Shown piece by piece: positions 19,954 to 28,115 of a stretch of 64,000 nucleotides of DNA; position 1 is the stretch's first letter, and each line of letters starts with the position of its first letter. This DNA is from Halovulum marinum (lineage in GTDB: Bacteria; Pseudomonadota; Alphaproteobacteria; Rhodobacterales; Rhodobacteraceae). The stretch is from contig NZ_WIND01000008.1 of assembly GCF_009697225.1 (NCBI RefSeq), positions 100,134-164,133 of the forward strand, given 5' to 3'. The position numbers and the translations under genes are program-made. The notes beneath the pieces are model-generated. The model made no database searches and was not told the DNA's origin. It saw only the letters and a list, made by a program, of their open reading frames with translations.

Positions 19954-21465
19954 ATGTCACCCCTTTCCCGTCGTGGCTTTCTCTGCGGCTCGGCTGCCAT
20001 CGGCGCCTCCGCAGCGCTGTCCCTCCCGCCGGCCCAGGTCCGGGCCGGCGAGGCTCGGCTTCTCTCGGCCACCCGCCGAACCATCGAGGTCGGTGGCCGG
20101 GCCGCCAGCGTCATGGGGCTGGTCGATGTGACCGGCCGTCCCGGCCTGACGCTGGATCCGGGCGAGCCGTTCCGCATCCACCTGGCCAACGATCTCGACG
20201 TCGAGACCATCATCCACTGGCACGGTCAGGTGCCGCCCAACGCCCAGGACGGCGTATCGAACACCAACCCGATGCTCGCCCCGGGCGCGCGCCGCCGGTT
20301 CGACTTCGCGCCGCGCCCCGGCACCTTCTGGATGCATTCGCACATCCCCGCGCAGGAGATCGACCTGCTCGCTGCACCGCTGATCGTGCGTGGTGCGGCC
20401 GATCTGCGCGCCGACCGGCAGGAGGTGGTGCTGTTCCTGCACGACTTCTCGTTCAAGTCGGGCGAGGAGGTGCTGGCCGAGATCACCGGCGGCGCGGCGA
20501 TGCCGCACGGTGAGGTGCAGCAGGGCAGCCACGCGGACGGAAACCGCCGGATCACCGGTCTTCACGGCGCCGATACGAACCCGGCGCCCGCGCCGATGGC
20601 GCATGGCGGCCAAGGCGGCCAAGGCGGCCGCGAGGGCGGCATGGCGATGGACCTGAACGACTACGAATTCGACGCCTATCTCGCCAACGACCGCACCCTC
20701 GACGACCCCGAGACGGTCCGGGTCGAGCGCGGCGGCAAGGTGCTGCTGCGGGTCATAAATGCATCGTCGATGACCGCGTTCTGGATCGACCTCGGCGGCC
20801 ATCCCGCGCGCCTGGTCGCGGTCGACGGCGACCCGGTGCAACCGCTCGCCGGCGGCCGGTTCGGGCTCGCACAGGGCCAGCGGCTGGATATCGCGCTGAC
20901 CATGCCTGCGGATGGCACCGCGCTGCCGGTGCTTGCCCTGCGCGAGGGCGCGCCGCAGCGCACCGGGCTGGTCCTCGCCCCGGCGGGGGCGGAGGTGCGC
21001 CGGATCGCCGGGCTGGCGGAGGCACCGCACCCCGCCTATTCCGGCGATACGGCGCAGGAGCTGGCGCTGCGTGCCCGGCACCCATTGCCGCCGCGCCCCG
21101 CCGACCGCACCCACATGGTGATGCTGGGCGGACAGATGGCGCCCTACGAATGGACCATCAACGGCCAGCTCTGGGGCAGTCACACCCCGATCGCGGCGCG
21201 GGCGGGCGAGCGGGTGGAGATGACGTTCCACAACATGTCGATGATGGCGCATCCGATGCACCTGCACGGCCACGTGTTCCAGGTCGTGGCGGTCAACGGG
21301 ACCCGGATCTCGGGCGCCTTGCGCGACACGGTGCATGTGCCGCCGATGGGCAGCGTGACGCTCGCCTTCGACGCCGGCGAGGCGGCGCCCTGGATGCTGC
21401 ATTGCCACCACATGGCGCACATGGCGACGGGAATGATGACGGAGCTGGACGTCGCATCGGCCTGA
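19954..21465 (+). CDS. multicopper oxidase (CueO/CopA family), Tat-exported
   Basis: 503 residues. LSRRGFLCGSAAIGASAAL at the N-terminus is a Tat signal with the twin arginine. Copper ligands are in the usual order: IHWHGQ, FWMHSHIPA, MAHPMHLHGHVFQ, and MLHCHHMAHMATGM, the last joining type 1 and type 3 sites. A Gly/Met/His-rich insert at about 205-230 may bind extra copper. The enzyme would oxidise Cu(I) to less toxic Cu(II) in the periplasm using oxygen. It lies 22 bp after the ATPase gene and is probably co-transcribed. A weak hairpin (GGCCCCG/CGGGGCC, 21506-21523) follows the stop. Confidence 0.9.
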   Translation: MSPLSRRGFLCGSAAIGASAALSLPPAQVRAGEARLLSATRRTIEVGGRAASVMGLVDVTGRPGLTLDPGEPFRIHLANDLDVETIIHWHGQVPPNAQDGVSNTNPMLAPGARRRFDFAPRPGTFWMHSHIPAQEIDLLAAPLIVRGAADLRADRQEVVLFLHDFSFKSGEEVLAEITGGAAMPHGEVQQGSHADGNRRITGLHGADTNPAPAPMAHGGQGGQGGREGGMAMDLNDYEFDAYLANDRTLDDPETVRVERGGKVLLRVINASSMTAFWIDLGGHPARLVAVDGDPVQPLAGGRFGLAQGQRLDIALTMPADGTALPVLALREGAPQRTGLVLAPAGAEVRRIAGLAEAPHPAYSGDTAQELALRARHPLPPRPADRTHMVMLGGQMAPYEWTINGQLWGSHTPIAARAGERVEMTFHNMSMMAHPMHLHGHVFQVVAVNGTRISGALRDTVHVPPMGSVTLAFDAGEAAPWMLHCHHMAHMATGMMTELDVASA

Positions 21466-21622
21466 ACGCCGCCCCTGCAGCGCCCCGCCTATCCGACCGA
21501 AGACCGGCCCCGGCAACGGGGCCGCGTCGATTCCGCGGCTGCGGGTCTCGGGGCCCGGGCGGGTCACGGATTTCCGCGATCACGAAGCCGAAACCGCCAA
21601 CCCCGACACGCTGGGAGCCGCA

Positions 21623-21653
21623 TTGACCCTCCGACGCTGGGAGAGCCGAAGAC
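21623..21653 (+). promoter_or_regulatory. CueR-type promoter of the DHA2 efflux gene
   Basis: TTGACC at 21623-21628 is followed by a 19-base spacer with CTCCGACGCTGGGAG, then GAAGAC, a poor -10 match. The dyad and spacing match the other four sites in the copper island. The start codon is 55 bp downstream. Confidence 0.6.
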
Positions 21654-21708
21654 GCTTGTCATCCGCACGAATCGTTGCGGTCCACCTGCAAGCGAAGGAC
21701 TTCCAACA

Positions 21709-23124
21709 ATGTCACTCCACGATCCCGATACCAAGCGGTGGAAGGCGCTGGCGCTTCTTTGCGCAGCACAGTTCATCGTGATCCTCGACACCTCGATCAT
21801 CGGTGTTGCCCTTCCCGCGATCCAGGCAGACCTCGGCTTCACCGACGACGGGCTCAGCTGGATCTTCAACGCCTACGTGATCGCCTTCGGCGGTCTGCTG
21901 CTGCTCGGCGGCAAGCTGGCGGACGTGTTCGGTGCCCGCCGCATCTTCCTGACCGGCTTCGGCATCCTCGCCGCGGCCTCGCTGGTCGCCGGTCTCGCCG
22001 ACAGCCAGGCCGTGCTGCTCGCCGGGCGCGCCCTGCAGGGGGTCGGCGCCGCGCTGATCGCGCCCGCCGCCCTGTCGATCCTGATGCGCCTCTTCGGCGC
22101 GAACCCGGCCGAGCTTGGCCGCGCCTTCGGCTTCTGGGGTGCGGCCGCCGCGGCGGGCGGCACAGCCGGCGTGTTCCTCGGCGGCGTCATCACCGAATGG
22201 CTCAGCTGGTCCTGGACCTTCCTGGTGAACGTGCCGCTGGGGCTCGCCGTCCTTGCGATCGGACCGGCGGTGCTGCGGCCGCATCCCTGCATCCACGGCA
22301 AGGTCGGCATCATCGATTCCGCCCTCGTCACCGGCGCCATCGTCGCGGCGGTCTACGCCATCGTCACCGCGGAACAGGTCGGCTGGCAGTCGATGCAGAC
22401 CCTGGGCCTGCTGTCGGGTGCCCTCGTTCTCCTGGCAGTGTTCCTGGCGATGCAGGCGTCGTCGCGCACGTCCTTGCTGCCGCTGCGGCTGTTCCGGGCG
22501 CCCGGCCTTGCCATCGGCAACCTGGTGATGTCGCTGCTCGGCGCGGCGTGGATCCCGCTGTGGTTCTTCCTGAACCTCTACCTGCAGTCGGTGCTGCAGC
22601 TGTCGGCCTTCGGGTCGGGCCTGGCACTGTTGCCGATGACGCTGGTCATCATGGTGTTCATGGTCCGGTTCACCGGCCCGCTGATCGGCCGCTACGGCGT
22701 GAAGCGGGTGATGGTGACGGGGCTGCTGGCGCTTTCCGCCGCCCTCGGGCTGCTGGCCTCGATCCCGGCCGACGGCACCTATCTGGCCTCGGTATTGCCG
22801 GCTTCGCTGCTCGCGGCCCTCGGCATGTCGCTGGCCTACATCCCGATCACCATGACCGGCATGGCGGGCGCGGCGCCCGAAGACACCGGCCTTGCCTCGG
22901 GCCTGATCAACACGACCTATCAGGTCGGCTCGGCGCTGGGCCTTGCCATCATGGTCTCGGTCGCCGCCGCACAGGTCACGGCAACCTCGCCCGAAACCGT
23001 CGCGACGCTGCTCGGCTACCAGGCCGCCTTCCTCGGCGCCGCCCTGGTCGGCGTGCTCGCGAGCCTTCTCGCCCTCATGTTCGTCAGGAGCGGCGGCACG
23101 GCAACCGAGGTTGCGATCGGCTAG
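21709..23124 (+). CDS. DHA2-family (EmrB/QacA-like) MFS efflux transporter
   Basis: 471 residues with 13-14 membrane segments. Motif A-like GGKLADVFGARRIFL lies in the first loop, and LDTSIIGVALPAIQADLGF is the typical start of segment one in this family. DHA2 pumps usually export drugs or organic cations by proton exchange. Here the CueR-like promoter places it in the copper response, so it may export a copper chelate, a siderophore-like ligand or a stress metabolite. That link rests only on the promoter match and neighbours. Confidence 0.8.
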   Translation: MSLHDPDTKRWKALALLCAAQFIVILDTSIIGVALPAIQADLGFTDDGLSWIFNAYVIAFGGLLLLGGKLADVFGARRIFLTGFGILAAASLVAGLADSQAVLLAGRALQGVGAALIAPAALSILMRLFGANPAELGRAFGFWGAAAAAGGTAGVFLGGVITEWLSWSWTFLVNVPLGLAVLAIGPAVLRPHPCIHGKVGIIDSALVTGAIVAAVYAIVTAEQVGWQSMQTLGLLSGALVLLAVFLAMQASSRTSLLPLRLFRAPGLAIGNLVMSLLGAAWIPLWFFLNLYLQSVLQLSAFGSGLALLPMTLVIMVFMVRFTGPLIGRYGVKRVMVTGLLALSAALGLLASIPADGTYLASVLPASLLAALGMSLAYIPITMTGMAGAAPEDTGLASGLINTTYQVGSALGLAIMVSVAAAQVTATSPETVATLLGYQAAFLGAALVGVLASLLALMFVRSGGTATEVAIG

Positions 23125-23712
23125 AGAACGGGTCTCCGCCCCTGTCCGGGGGCGGAGATCCCCGGCCGGGTTCAGGACAAGGCTTGTTGCCTGCTCATCG
23201 TCGTCAGCGAGTTCCCGCGCCAGGAACTCCATACGCGGGCGTCAGGGCTGAACGCGAAAATGCATCGCGCACCCGATCACGGGGGAACATAGGCAAATCG
23301 GCAACGCGGCCTGGCAGAACGAGCGCGCCGCCGGGTCTATGTGCTGGACATGGCGGCCGCAGCTCGGCGGGTGGTCAGCCGGCCCGACTGCTCGCCTGGT
23401 GACGGGCCCGTGCCGTACCTCGACGGTACGGTGCTGGACACCGGGACGGCGCGGCTGCTGGGGCGCAGGGCCCGTGTCGGGTCTGGGTCGCTCGCGGTCT
23501 GATGACGCCGGCGGTGTTCGAGGAGGTCCGCCAGCTCGTTGCGCGCCGTCGGCCCGACGGGCTTCGCGTGGTCATTTCACTGGATATGGCCAAGAAGTTG
23601 CGCAGTCCGCTTCTGAAAGGACACGAATTGGTGCCACTCAACGACAGTTGGGCGGCCATACCGGCTACGACCGGCTGACGCGCCTTGGCCGACAGGAGCA
23701 GACATGCTCAAG
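23125..23712. other. 588-bp gap beside the IS66 element
   Basis: No gene is recognised. A 58-codon frame at 23502-23678 (beginning MTPAVFEEVRQLVARR) has a protein-like composition but no ribosome-binding site and no family that I know, and may be the stump of a deleted gene. Before the IS66 insertion this DNA lay directly downstream of merR. Confidence 0.35.
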
Positions 23713-23744
23713 TGACGGTCGTAAGCATCCGGCGTAGGCCGCGG

Positions 23745-25406
23745 TCAGGCGGCTTGGCGGACTTCCGAGGGCTTCCAGTTCCACGGTAGCAGTGTCGGCA
23801 CCTGCGAGGCTGTCATGTCGGGCAGCCGGGCGAGGACATCGGCCAGCCAGGCCTGCGGATCGATGTCGTTCATCTTGGCCGTTACGATCAGGGAATACAT
23901 GAAGGCGGCTCGGTCGCCGCCCCGCTCGGAGCCTGCGAAGAGCCATGACTTCCGGCCGAGGGCCACGCCGCGGAGCGCCCGTTCGGCGGCATTGTTCGTG
24001 ATGCAGACACGACCATTCTCGAGGAAGCGCGTGAAGGCCTCCCAGCGGTCCGCCTTGAACACGTAAGCGATCGCCTTTGCGACGGGGTTGTGCTTCGACA
24101 TCGTGTCGCGCTCGGCGCGCATCCAGTCGTGCAACTCTTTGACCAGCGGACGGGACAGTCGTTGCCGGGCCGCGAGCCGTGATGTGGCATCCAGACCGTT
24201 GATCTGACGTTCGACGTCGAAGAGGGCATCGATCCGCGTCACCGCTTCGAGTGCCACGGGCGAGATGTCATGGGCGGGCTTGCGCTTCCGGACATTTCCC
24301 TTGATGTCGGCCAGTTCGAAGAACTTGCGCCGGGCATGGCTCCAGCAGAGCGCGCTCTCCACCGGGCCGGGATCACGGTCGTCGCGGTAGAGGTCGTTGT
24401 AGCCGCCATAGGCATCGGCCTGGAGAACCCCTTGCCAGCCCGCGAGATGCCGGTTGGGGTGGGCCATTTCGCGATCGCGCGAGAAGTGGAACAGCGCCGC
24501 CGGCGGCGCGCCACCCGCGAACGGGCGATCGTCACGGACACAGGTCCACGGACGAGCCGTCTTGGTCCCGCCTTTCGCCAGCAGCGGCACCGTCGTGTCG
24601 TCCCCATGCAGCCGTTCGGCTTTCAGGACATGTTCGCGGATCAGCGCATGAACAGGCGCGAGCGCGGCGGCACAGGCGCCGACCTGGTCGGCCAGGGTGG
24701 ACAGGCTGAGTTCGACGCCTTCCCGCGCATAACGCTCGGCCTGCCGGTTCAGGGGCTGATGCCGGCCAAACTTCTCGAGGAGGATCGTCGCCAAAAGGTT
24801 CGGCCCGGCCCAGCCGCGTGGAGTGGGGTGGAACGGTGCCGGAGCCTGCGAGATCTTCTCGCAGTGGCGGCAGGGGGACTTCTCGCGCACCGTCTGGACC
24901 ACCTTCCACTGCCGCGGAATGACCTCCAGCGTATCGCTCGCCATTGTTCTCGAACCAATGGCGCACAATGGCTCGCCGTCCTCGCCCATCTTCACGATGC
25001 GGTCGGAGCCACAGCAGGTGCAAGTCGTCGGCGCCTCGATCACCACCCGTTCTCTCGGGAGATGCTCCGGGAAAGGCTTGCGGGCCGGGCGGCGACGCTG
25101 GACCCCCGCGACGGGCGTGGTCCTTGCCACCATCTCGGCGACGAGTTCGTCCTCGGTGGCGGCGGCCTCGAGTTCCTCGAGTTGCAGTTCCATCTGATCG
25201 ATCAGGCGCGCGCGGCGTTCAGAGCTGCGTCCGTATTGTTCGCGCCGGAGCTTGGCGATCTCGAGCCGGAGGTGCTTGATCATCGCTTCCGAGGTCGAGA
25301 CCACCGCGCGGGCCTGCGCCAACTCGCTCTCGGCGGCCTCGGCACGGGCCTCCGAGGCCGCGAGCGCGGCACGCAATCCGGCGATCTCGGAGGCGGTCTC
25401 TGACAT
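23745..25406 (-). CDS. tnpC: IS66-family transposase TnpC
   Basis: 553 residues. An N-terminal coiled-coil-like region with a leucine-rich heptad pattern covers about 1-80. A zinc-finger-like CTCCGSD motif (near 138) with a later CRHCEK is next. The catalytic domain follows with HGDDTTVPLLAKGG, QADAYGGYNDLY and RALRGVALGRKSW near the end. These match the DDE transposase of IS66. The product cuts and joins the element with help from TnpA and TnpB. Confidence 0.95.
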   Translation of the reverse strand: MSETASEIAGLRAALAASEARAEAAESELAQARAVVSTSEAMIKHLRLEIAKLRREQYGRSSERRARLIDQMELQLEELEAAATEDELVAEMVARTTPVAGVQRRRPARKPFPEHLPRERVVIEAPTTCTCCGSDRIVKMGEDGEPLCAIGSRTMASDTLEVIPRQWKVVQTVREKSPCRHCEKISQAPAPFHPTPRGWAGPNLLATILLEKFGRHQPLNRQAERYAREGVELSLSTLADQVGACAAALAPVHALIREHVLKAERLHGDDTTVPLLAKGGTKTARPWTCVRDDRPFAGGAPPAALFHFSRDREMAHPNRHLAGWQGVLQADAYGGYNDLYRDDRDPGPVESALCWSHARRKFFELADIKGNVRKRKPAHDISPVALEAVTRIDALFDVERQINGLDATSRLAARQRLSRPLVKELHDWMRAERDTMSKHNPVAKAIAYVFKADRWEAFTRFLENGRVCITNNAAERALRGVALGRKSWLFAGSERGGDRAAFMYSLIVTAKMNDIDPQAWLADVLARLPDMTASQVPTLLPWNWKPSEVRQAA

Positions 25407-25466
25407 GGCGGAGACCTATCACACCGACATCGGAAAGCCCATGCAAACAGGACCGATCAGACCGAT

Positions 25467-25817
25467 TTATCCCGCTTTTGCAGGGCGTTGGGTCCAGCGC
25501 GGGTTGCGCCAGTCGATGCCTTCCAGAAGGTAGCCCAACTGGGCCGCGGAGATCTGCACCGCCTCGCCACTTCCGCTCGCCGGCCAGATGAACTTCCCGG
25601 CCTCGAGGCGCCTTGTATAGAGCGACATGCCGACCCCGTCGTGCCAGAGCAGTTTGACCAGGTCGCCTTTGCGCCTGCGAAAGCAGAAGATCTCCCCCGC
25701 ATGCGGATCGCGCCCGAGACCCTGCTGCACCGTCAGCGCCAGGGTGTTCATGCCGCGCCGCATGTCCGTCACACCGCCCGCAATCCAGACCTTCACGCCC
25801 GCCGGAAACGCGATCAT
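25467..25817 (-). CDS. tnpB: IS66 accessory protein TnpB
   Basis: 116 residues matching the IS66 Orf2 family: VKVWIAGGVTDMRRGMNTLA at the start, CFRRRKGDLVKLLWHDGVGM in the middle, and a C-terminal tail ending near RNPRWTQRPAK. It is needed for transposition, though its biochemical role is not settled. It overlaps tnpA by 4 bp. Confidence 0.95.
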   Translation of the reverse strand: MIAFPAGVKVWIAGGVTDMRRGMNTLALTVQQGLGRDPHAGEIFCFRRRKGDLVKLLWHDGVGMSLYTRRLEAGKFIWPASGSGEAVQISAAQLGYLLEGIDWRNPRWTQRPAKAG

Positions 25818-26218
25818 CCGCGATCCACGATCGGCAGCAGCCGAGCCAGCGCCTCCGGATCGACATTGGCTGGCACGACAACGCGGCGCCCGTTCGTCAG
25901 CACGATCTCGACCCTTGCGTCCGCGTTCGATGACAGAGGCACCTTGGAAGCCGCAGGCCCGGCCTCGGCTGACAGCGCAAGCGGGATGAACGCCGGCGGA
26001 CGCGGTTCTCCAAGTTCACCGTTCCGGTATTGCCGCCGCCAGACCGTCAGAAGAGACCGGGAAATCCCGTGCCGCCGCGCCGTGGCGCTTGCCTGACGAT
26101 GCCCGACGAAACTCTCCTCCACGATCCGCAGCTTGTCCGCATCGCTCCAGTGCCGGCGCCGCATGCTATCCGCCGCGGAAAGGACTTCAATCTCGGGTCT
26201 GAACGTAAGGTCGGCCAT
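25814..26218 (-). CDS. tnpA: IS66 DNA-binding protein TnpA
   Basis: 134 residues. A helix-turn-helix is visible in RRRHWSDADKLRIVEES followed by RQASATARRHGISRSLLTVW, as in IS66 Orf1 and related Orf8-type proteins. The C-terminal half, with VEIVLTNGRRVVVPANVD, matches the same family. It is the first gene of the element on the minus strand and overlaps tnpB (ATGA). Confidence 0.92.
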   Translation of the reverse strand: MADLTFRPEIEVLSAADSMRRRHWSDADKLRIVEESFVGHRQASATARRHGISRSLLTVWRRQYRNGELGEPRPPAFIPLALSAEAGPAASKVPLSSNADARVEIVLTNGRRVVVPANVDPEALARLLPIVDRG

Positions 26219-26286
26219 AAAGCCGGACCTACCACCGCCTTCGGAAATCCGTCAGACGGCTCTCGCCGGAGGCATACTGACGGTCT

Positions 26287-26709
26287 TCATGCTTCCTCTG
26301 ACAGCGCATCGATCACAGGGCATTCCGGTACGTCGTCGCCGGTACATTGCGCCACCGTTGATGCCAGAACGTGCTCAATGCGCTTGAGATCGGCGATCTT
26401 TGCGCGGACCGAGGCAAGATGCGCGTCGGCGAGGACCTGCACCTCTCCGCAGGTCTGTGCTCCGCCGTCGACCAGCGCGAGCAGATCGCGGATTTCTTCG
26501 AGCGTGAACCCCAGTTCCCGCGCCCGCATTATGAAGCGCAGGCGTCGGACGTGGCTTTGGTCATAGGCGCGGTAGTTCCTGGCTGTGCGGGGTGGGTCAG
26601 GCATGACGCCAATGGTCTCGTAATAGCGGATGGTCTCGAGGTTGCATCCGGTCAATCCGGCCAGGTCTGAACGGCGCAGGGCATTCACAGATCTGTGATG
26701 CTTTTTCAC
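26287..26709 (-). CDS. merR: MerR-family mercury-responsive regulator
   Basis: 140 residues. The helix-turn-helix (DLAGLTGCNLETIRYYE) and wing are followed by a long dimer helix. Three cysteines at 87 (AQTCGEV), 122 and 130 (AQCTGDDVPECPVI) correspond to the three Hg(II) ligands of mercury MerR, although the last spacing is one residue shorter than in Tn501 MerR. It is divergent from merTPF and shares the promoter at 26722-26752. The IS66 target duplication directly abuts its stop codon, so the C-terminus is intact. Confidence 0.88.
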   Translation of the reverse strand: MKKHHRSVNALRRSDLAGLTGCNLETIRYYETIGVMPDPPRTARNYRAYDQSHVRRLRFIMRARELGFTLEEIRDLLALVDGGAQTCGEVQVLADAHLASVRAKIADLKRIEHVLASTVAQCTGDDVPECPVIDALSEEA

Positions 26710-26721
26710 GTTGGCGCCCCC

Positions 26722-26752
26722 TTGAGTCTGTATGGGATACAGACCCTAGATT
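26722..26752 (+). promoter_or_regulatory. MerR-type promoter of the mercury operon
   Basis: TTGAGT at 26722-26727, a 19-base spacer, TAGATT at 26747-26752. The spacer holds the perfect dyad GTCTGTAT-GGG-ATACAGAC (26726-26744). The 19-bp spacer is the MerR hallmark. The dyad lacks the GTAC core of the Tn501/Tn21 operator. Confidence 0.85.
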
Positions 26753-26785
26753 GAGATCGTCAATCAGGCAAGGACGATTCGAGAC

Positions 26786-27193
26786 ATGACTGAAACCACA
26801 TCCGCGAGCCGGGAAACGGCCCTCGACGATACTCCGGGTGCCGACCGGAAAGCATGGGCAACGACCGGGCTGGGCGCGTTCGGCGCGCTGGCCATGACAT
26901 CGTGCTGCATCCTGCCGCTGGTATTGGTGAGTTTCGGCGTCACCGGCGTGTTCATCGCCCAGCTGGGCGTTCTCTACCAGTACAAGTGGATCACCTTCGC
27001 GCTGAGTGCCGCGTTCATCGGCTACGGCTTTTACAAGGCCTATCGGCCGATACCGGCCGAGGCCTGCGCCGACGGAGCCTGCGCGCGGCCGGTGAACCGG
27101 ACACTGATGCGATCCGTCCTCTGGATCGCCACCGTGATCGTCGCCGTCGCGATGATCTTTCCCTACGCAACGCCTTACATCCTGTCCTACTGA
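26786..27193 (+). CDS. merT: mercuric ion transporter MerT
   Basis: 135 residues with three membrane segments. The vicinal cysteine pair of segment one is seen in ALAMTSCCILPLVLVSFG, and the second pair lies in the loop CADGACARP between segments two and three. MerT receives Hg(II) from periplasmic MerP and passes it to cytoplasmic MerA. First gene of the operon, 34 bp from the -10 element. Confidence 0.92.
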   Translation: MTETTSASRETALDDTPGADRKAWATTGLGAFGALAMTSCCILPLVLVSFGVTGVFIAQLGVLYQYKWITFALSAAFIGYGFYKAYRPIPAEACADGACARPVNRTLMRSVLWIATVIVAVAMIFPYATPYILSY

Positions 27194-27205
27194 AAGGTCT
27201 GAGCC

Positions 27206-27511
27206 ATGAAGAAACTGTATCTCGCACTGGCGGCCGTGGGCGCGCTCGCGGCAATTCCCGCGACTGCCGCGGAACAGCGCATCGAGGTCGGCGTGGGGGA
27301 ACTGACCTGTCCGACCTGCTCCTACACGGTGGCGGCGGCCATGCGTGACGTTCCTTCGGTTGAAATCATCGAATTCGCCGAGGGCGAGGAATTCGGCACC
27401 GGCACCTTCACCGTCGCCTATGACGACGAGGCCGCCGATCCCGACACGATCGTCGAAGCAATCCGCGCGACCGGCTATCCGGCGGAAGTCGTTCGGCCCG
27501 GCGATTCCTGA
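27206..27511 (+). CDS. merP: periplasmic mercuric ion-binding protein MerP
   Basis: 101 residues with a signal peptide (LYLALAAVGALAAIPATA) and one HMA fold whose metal site is ELTCPTCSYTV (CPTC). It scavenges Hg(II) in the periplasm and delivers it to MerT. The loop GEEFGTGTFTVAYDDE is longer than in classical MerP, as often seen in alphaproteobacteria. It starts 12 bp after merT. Confidence 0.9.
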   Translation: MKKLYLALAAVGALAAIPATAAEQRIEVGVGELTCPTCSYTVAAAMRDVPSVEIIEFAEGEEFGTGTFTVAYDDEAADPDTIVEAIRATGYPAEVVRPGDS

Positions 27512-27548
27512 TGATGTGCGCAGCCCCACACCCGGAACCGGAGGCCGC

Positions 27549-27953
27549 ATGAAAGCCGCGGACGAAGAACACACGACCCTCTTGCGGCGTGGCCTCGTCG
27601 GCAGCGTCATCGCGGCGATCTGCTGTTTCACGCCGCTCCTGGTGGTCATTGTCGCCGGCGTGGGGCTTTCGGCCTTTGTCGGCTGGCTCGACTATGCGCT
27701 CTTTCCGATGCTTTTCGCCTCGCTCGGCGTGATTGCGTACGCGCTGTGGCTGCGCGCCGGTCAACCCGGGCGCAGCCCGAAAGCGCTTGTCATCGGTCTG
27801 GCGGTGGCGTTTTCCGGGCTGCTCTTCTGGCTGGAGTTCCGCTTTGCCCTGCGGATCTCGGTCGTCGCGGCGCTGGCGGTGGCGGGTTATGCGCTCTGGC
27901 TCGGCAGGTCGGGCGGGGCAGCGGCGGAACCGATCGACGGCGAGCCGCGATAA
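27549..27953 (+). CDS. merF: MerF-type mercury transporter, long form
   Basis: 134 residues. The N-terminal half has the MerF core: LVGSVIAAICCFTPLLVVIV with the vicinal Cys pair, then a second segment (ALFPMLFASLGVIAYALWL). Two more membrane segments follow (ALVIGLAVAFSGLLFWLEF and ISVVAALAVAGYALWLG), making it longer than the roughly 80-residue classical MerF. The start at 27549 follows GGAGG. It offers a second Hg(II) import path beside MerT. Confidence 0.8.
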   Translation: MKAADEEHTTLLRRGLVGSVIAAICCFTPLLVVIVAGVGLSAFVGWLDYALFPMLFASLGVIAYALWLRAGQPGRSPKALVIGLAVAFSGLLFWLEFRFALRISVVAALAVAGYALWLGRSGGAAAEPIDGEPR

Positions 27954-28115
27954 ACGCCGCTTCGATCGTGCCGGCACTCTCGGCGCAAGGGACAAAGGAA
28001 CAGGACCTGCGCTCTGCCGATCGCGATGGCCGCAATTTTCTGCGTAGTCGCGAAACGCCCGCAGGCTGGAACGTGGCGGACAAAGCGCAAGACGAAGATT
28101 TGCAAGGAAACAGAC

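Larger units (their letters stand above)
23721..26278 (-). mobile_element. intact IS66-family element, 2558 bp, with 8-bp target duplication
   Basis: The left end begins GTAAGCATCCGGCGTAGGCC. The right end, read inward on the minus strand, begins GTATGCCTCCGGCGAGAGCC, an imperfect terminal inverted repeat of the IS66 type (GTAA-like ends). The element is flanked by TGACGGTC at 23713-23720 and again at 26279-26286, the exact 8-bp duplication expected of IS66. All three genes tnpA, tnpB and tnpC are open, so it is probably a recent and possibly active insertion. It landed against the merR stop codon without breaking merR. Confidence 0.93.
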
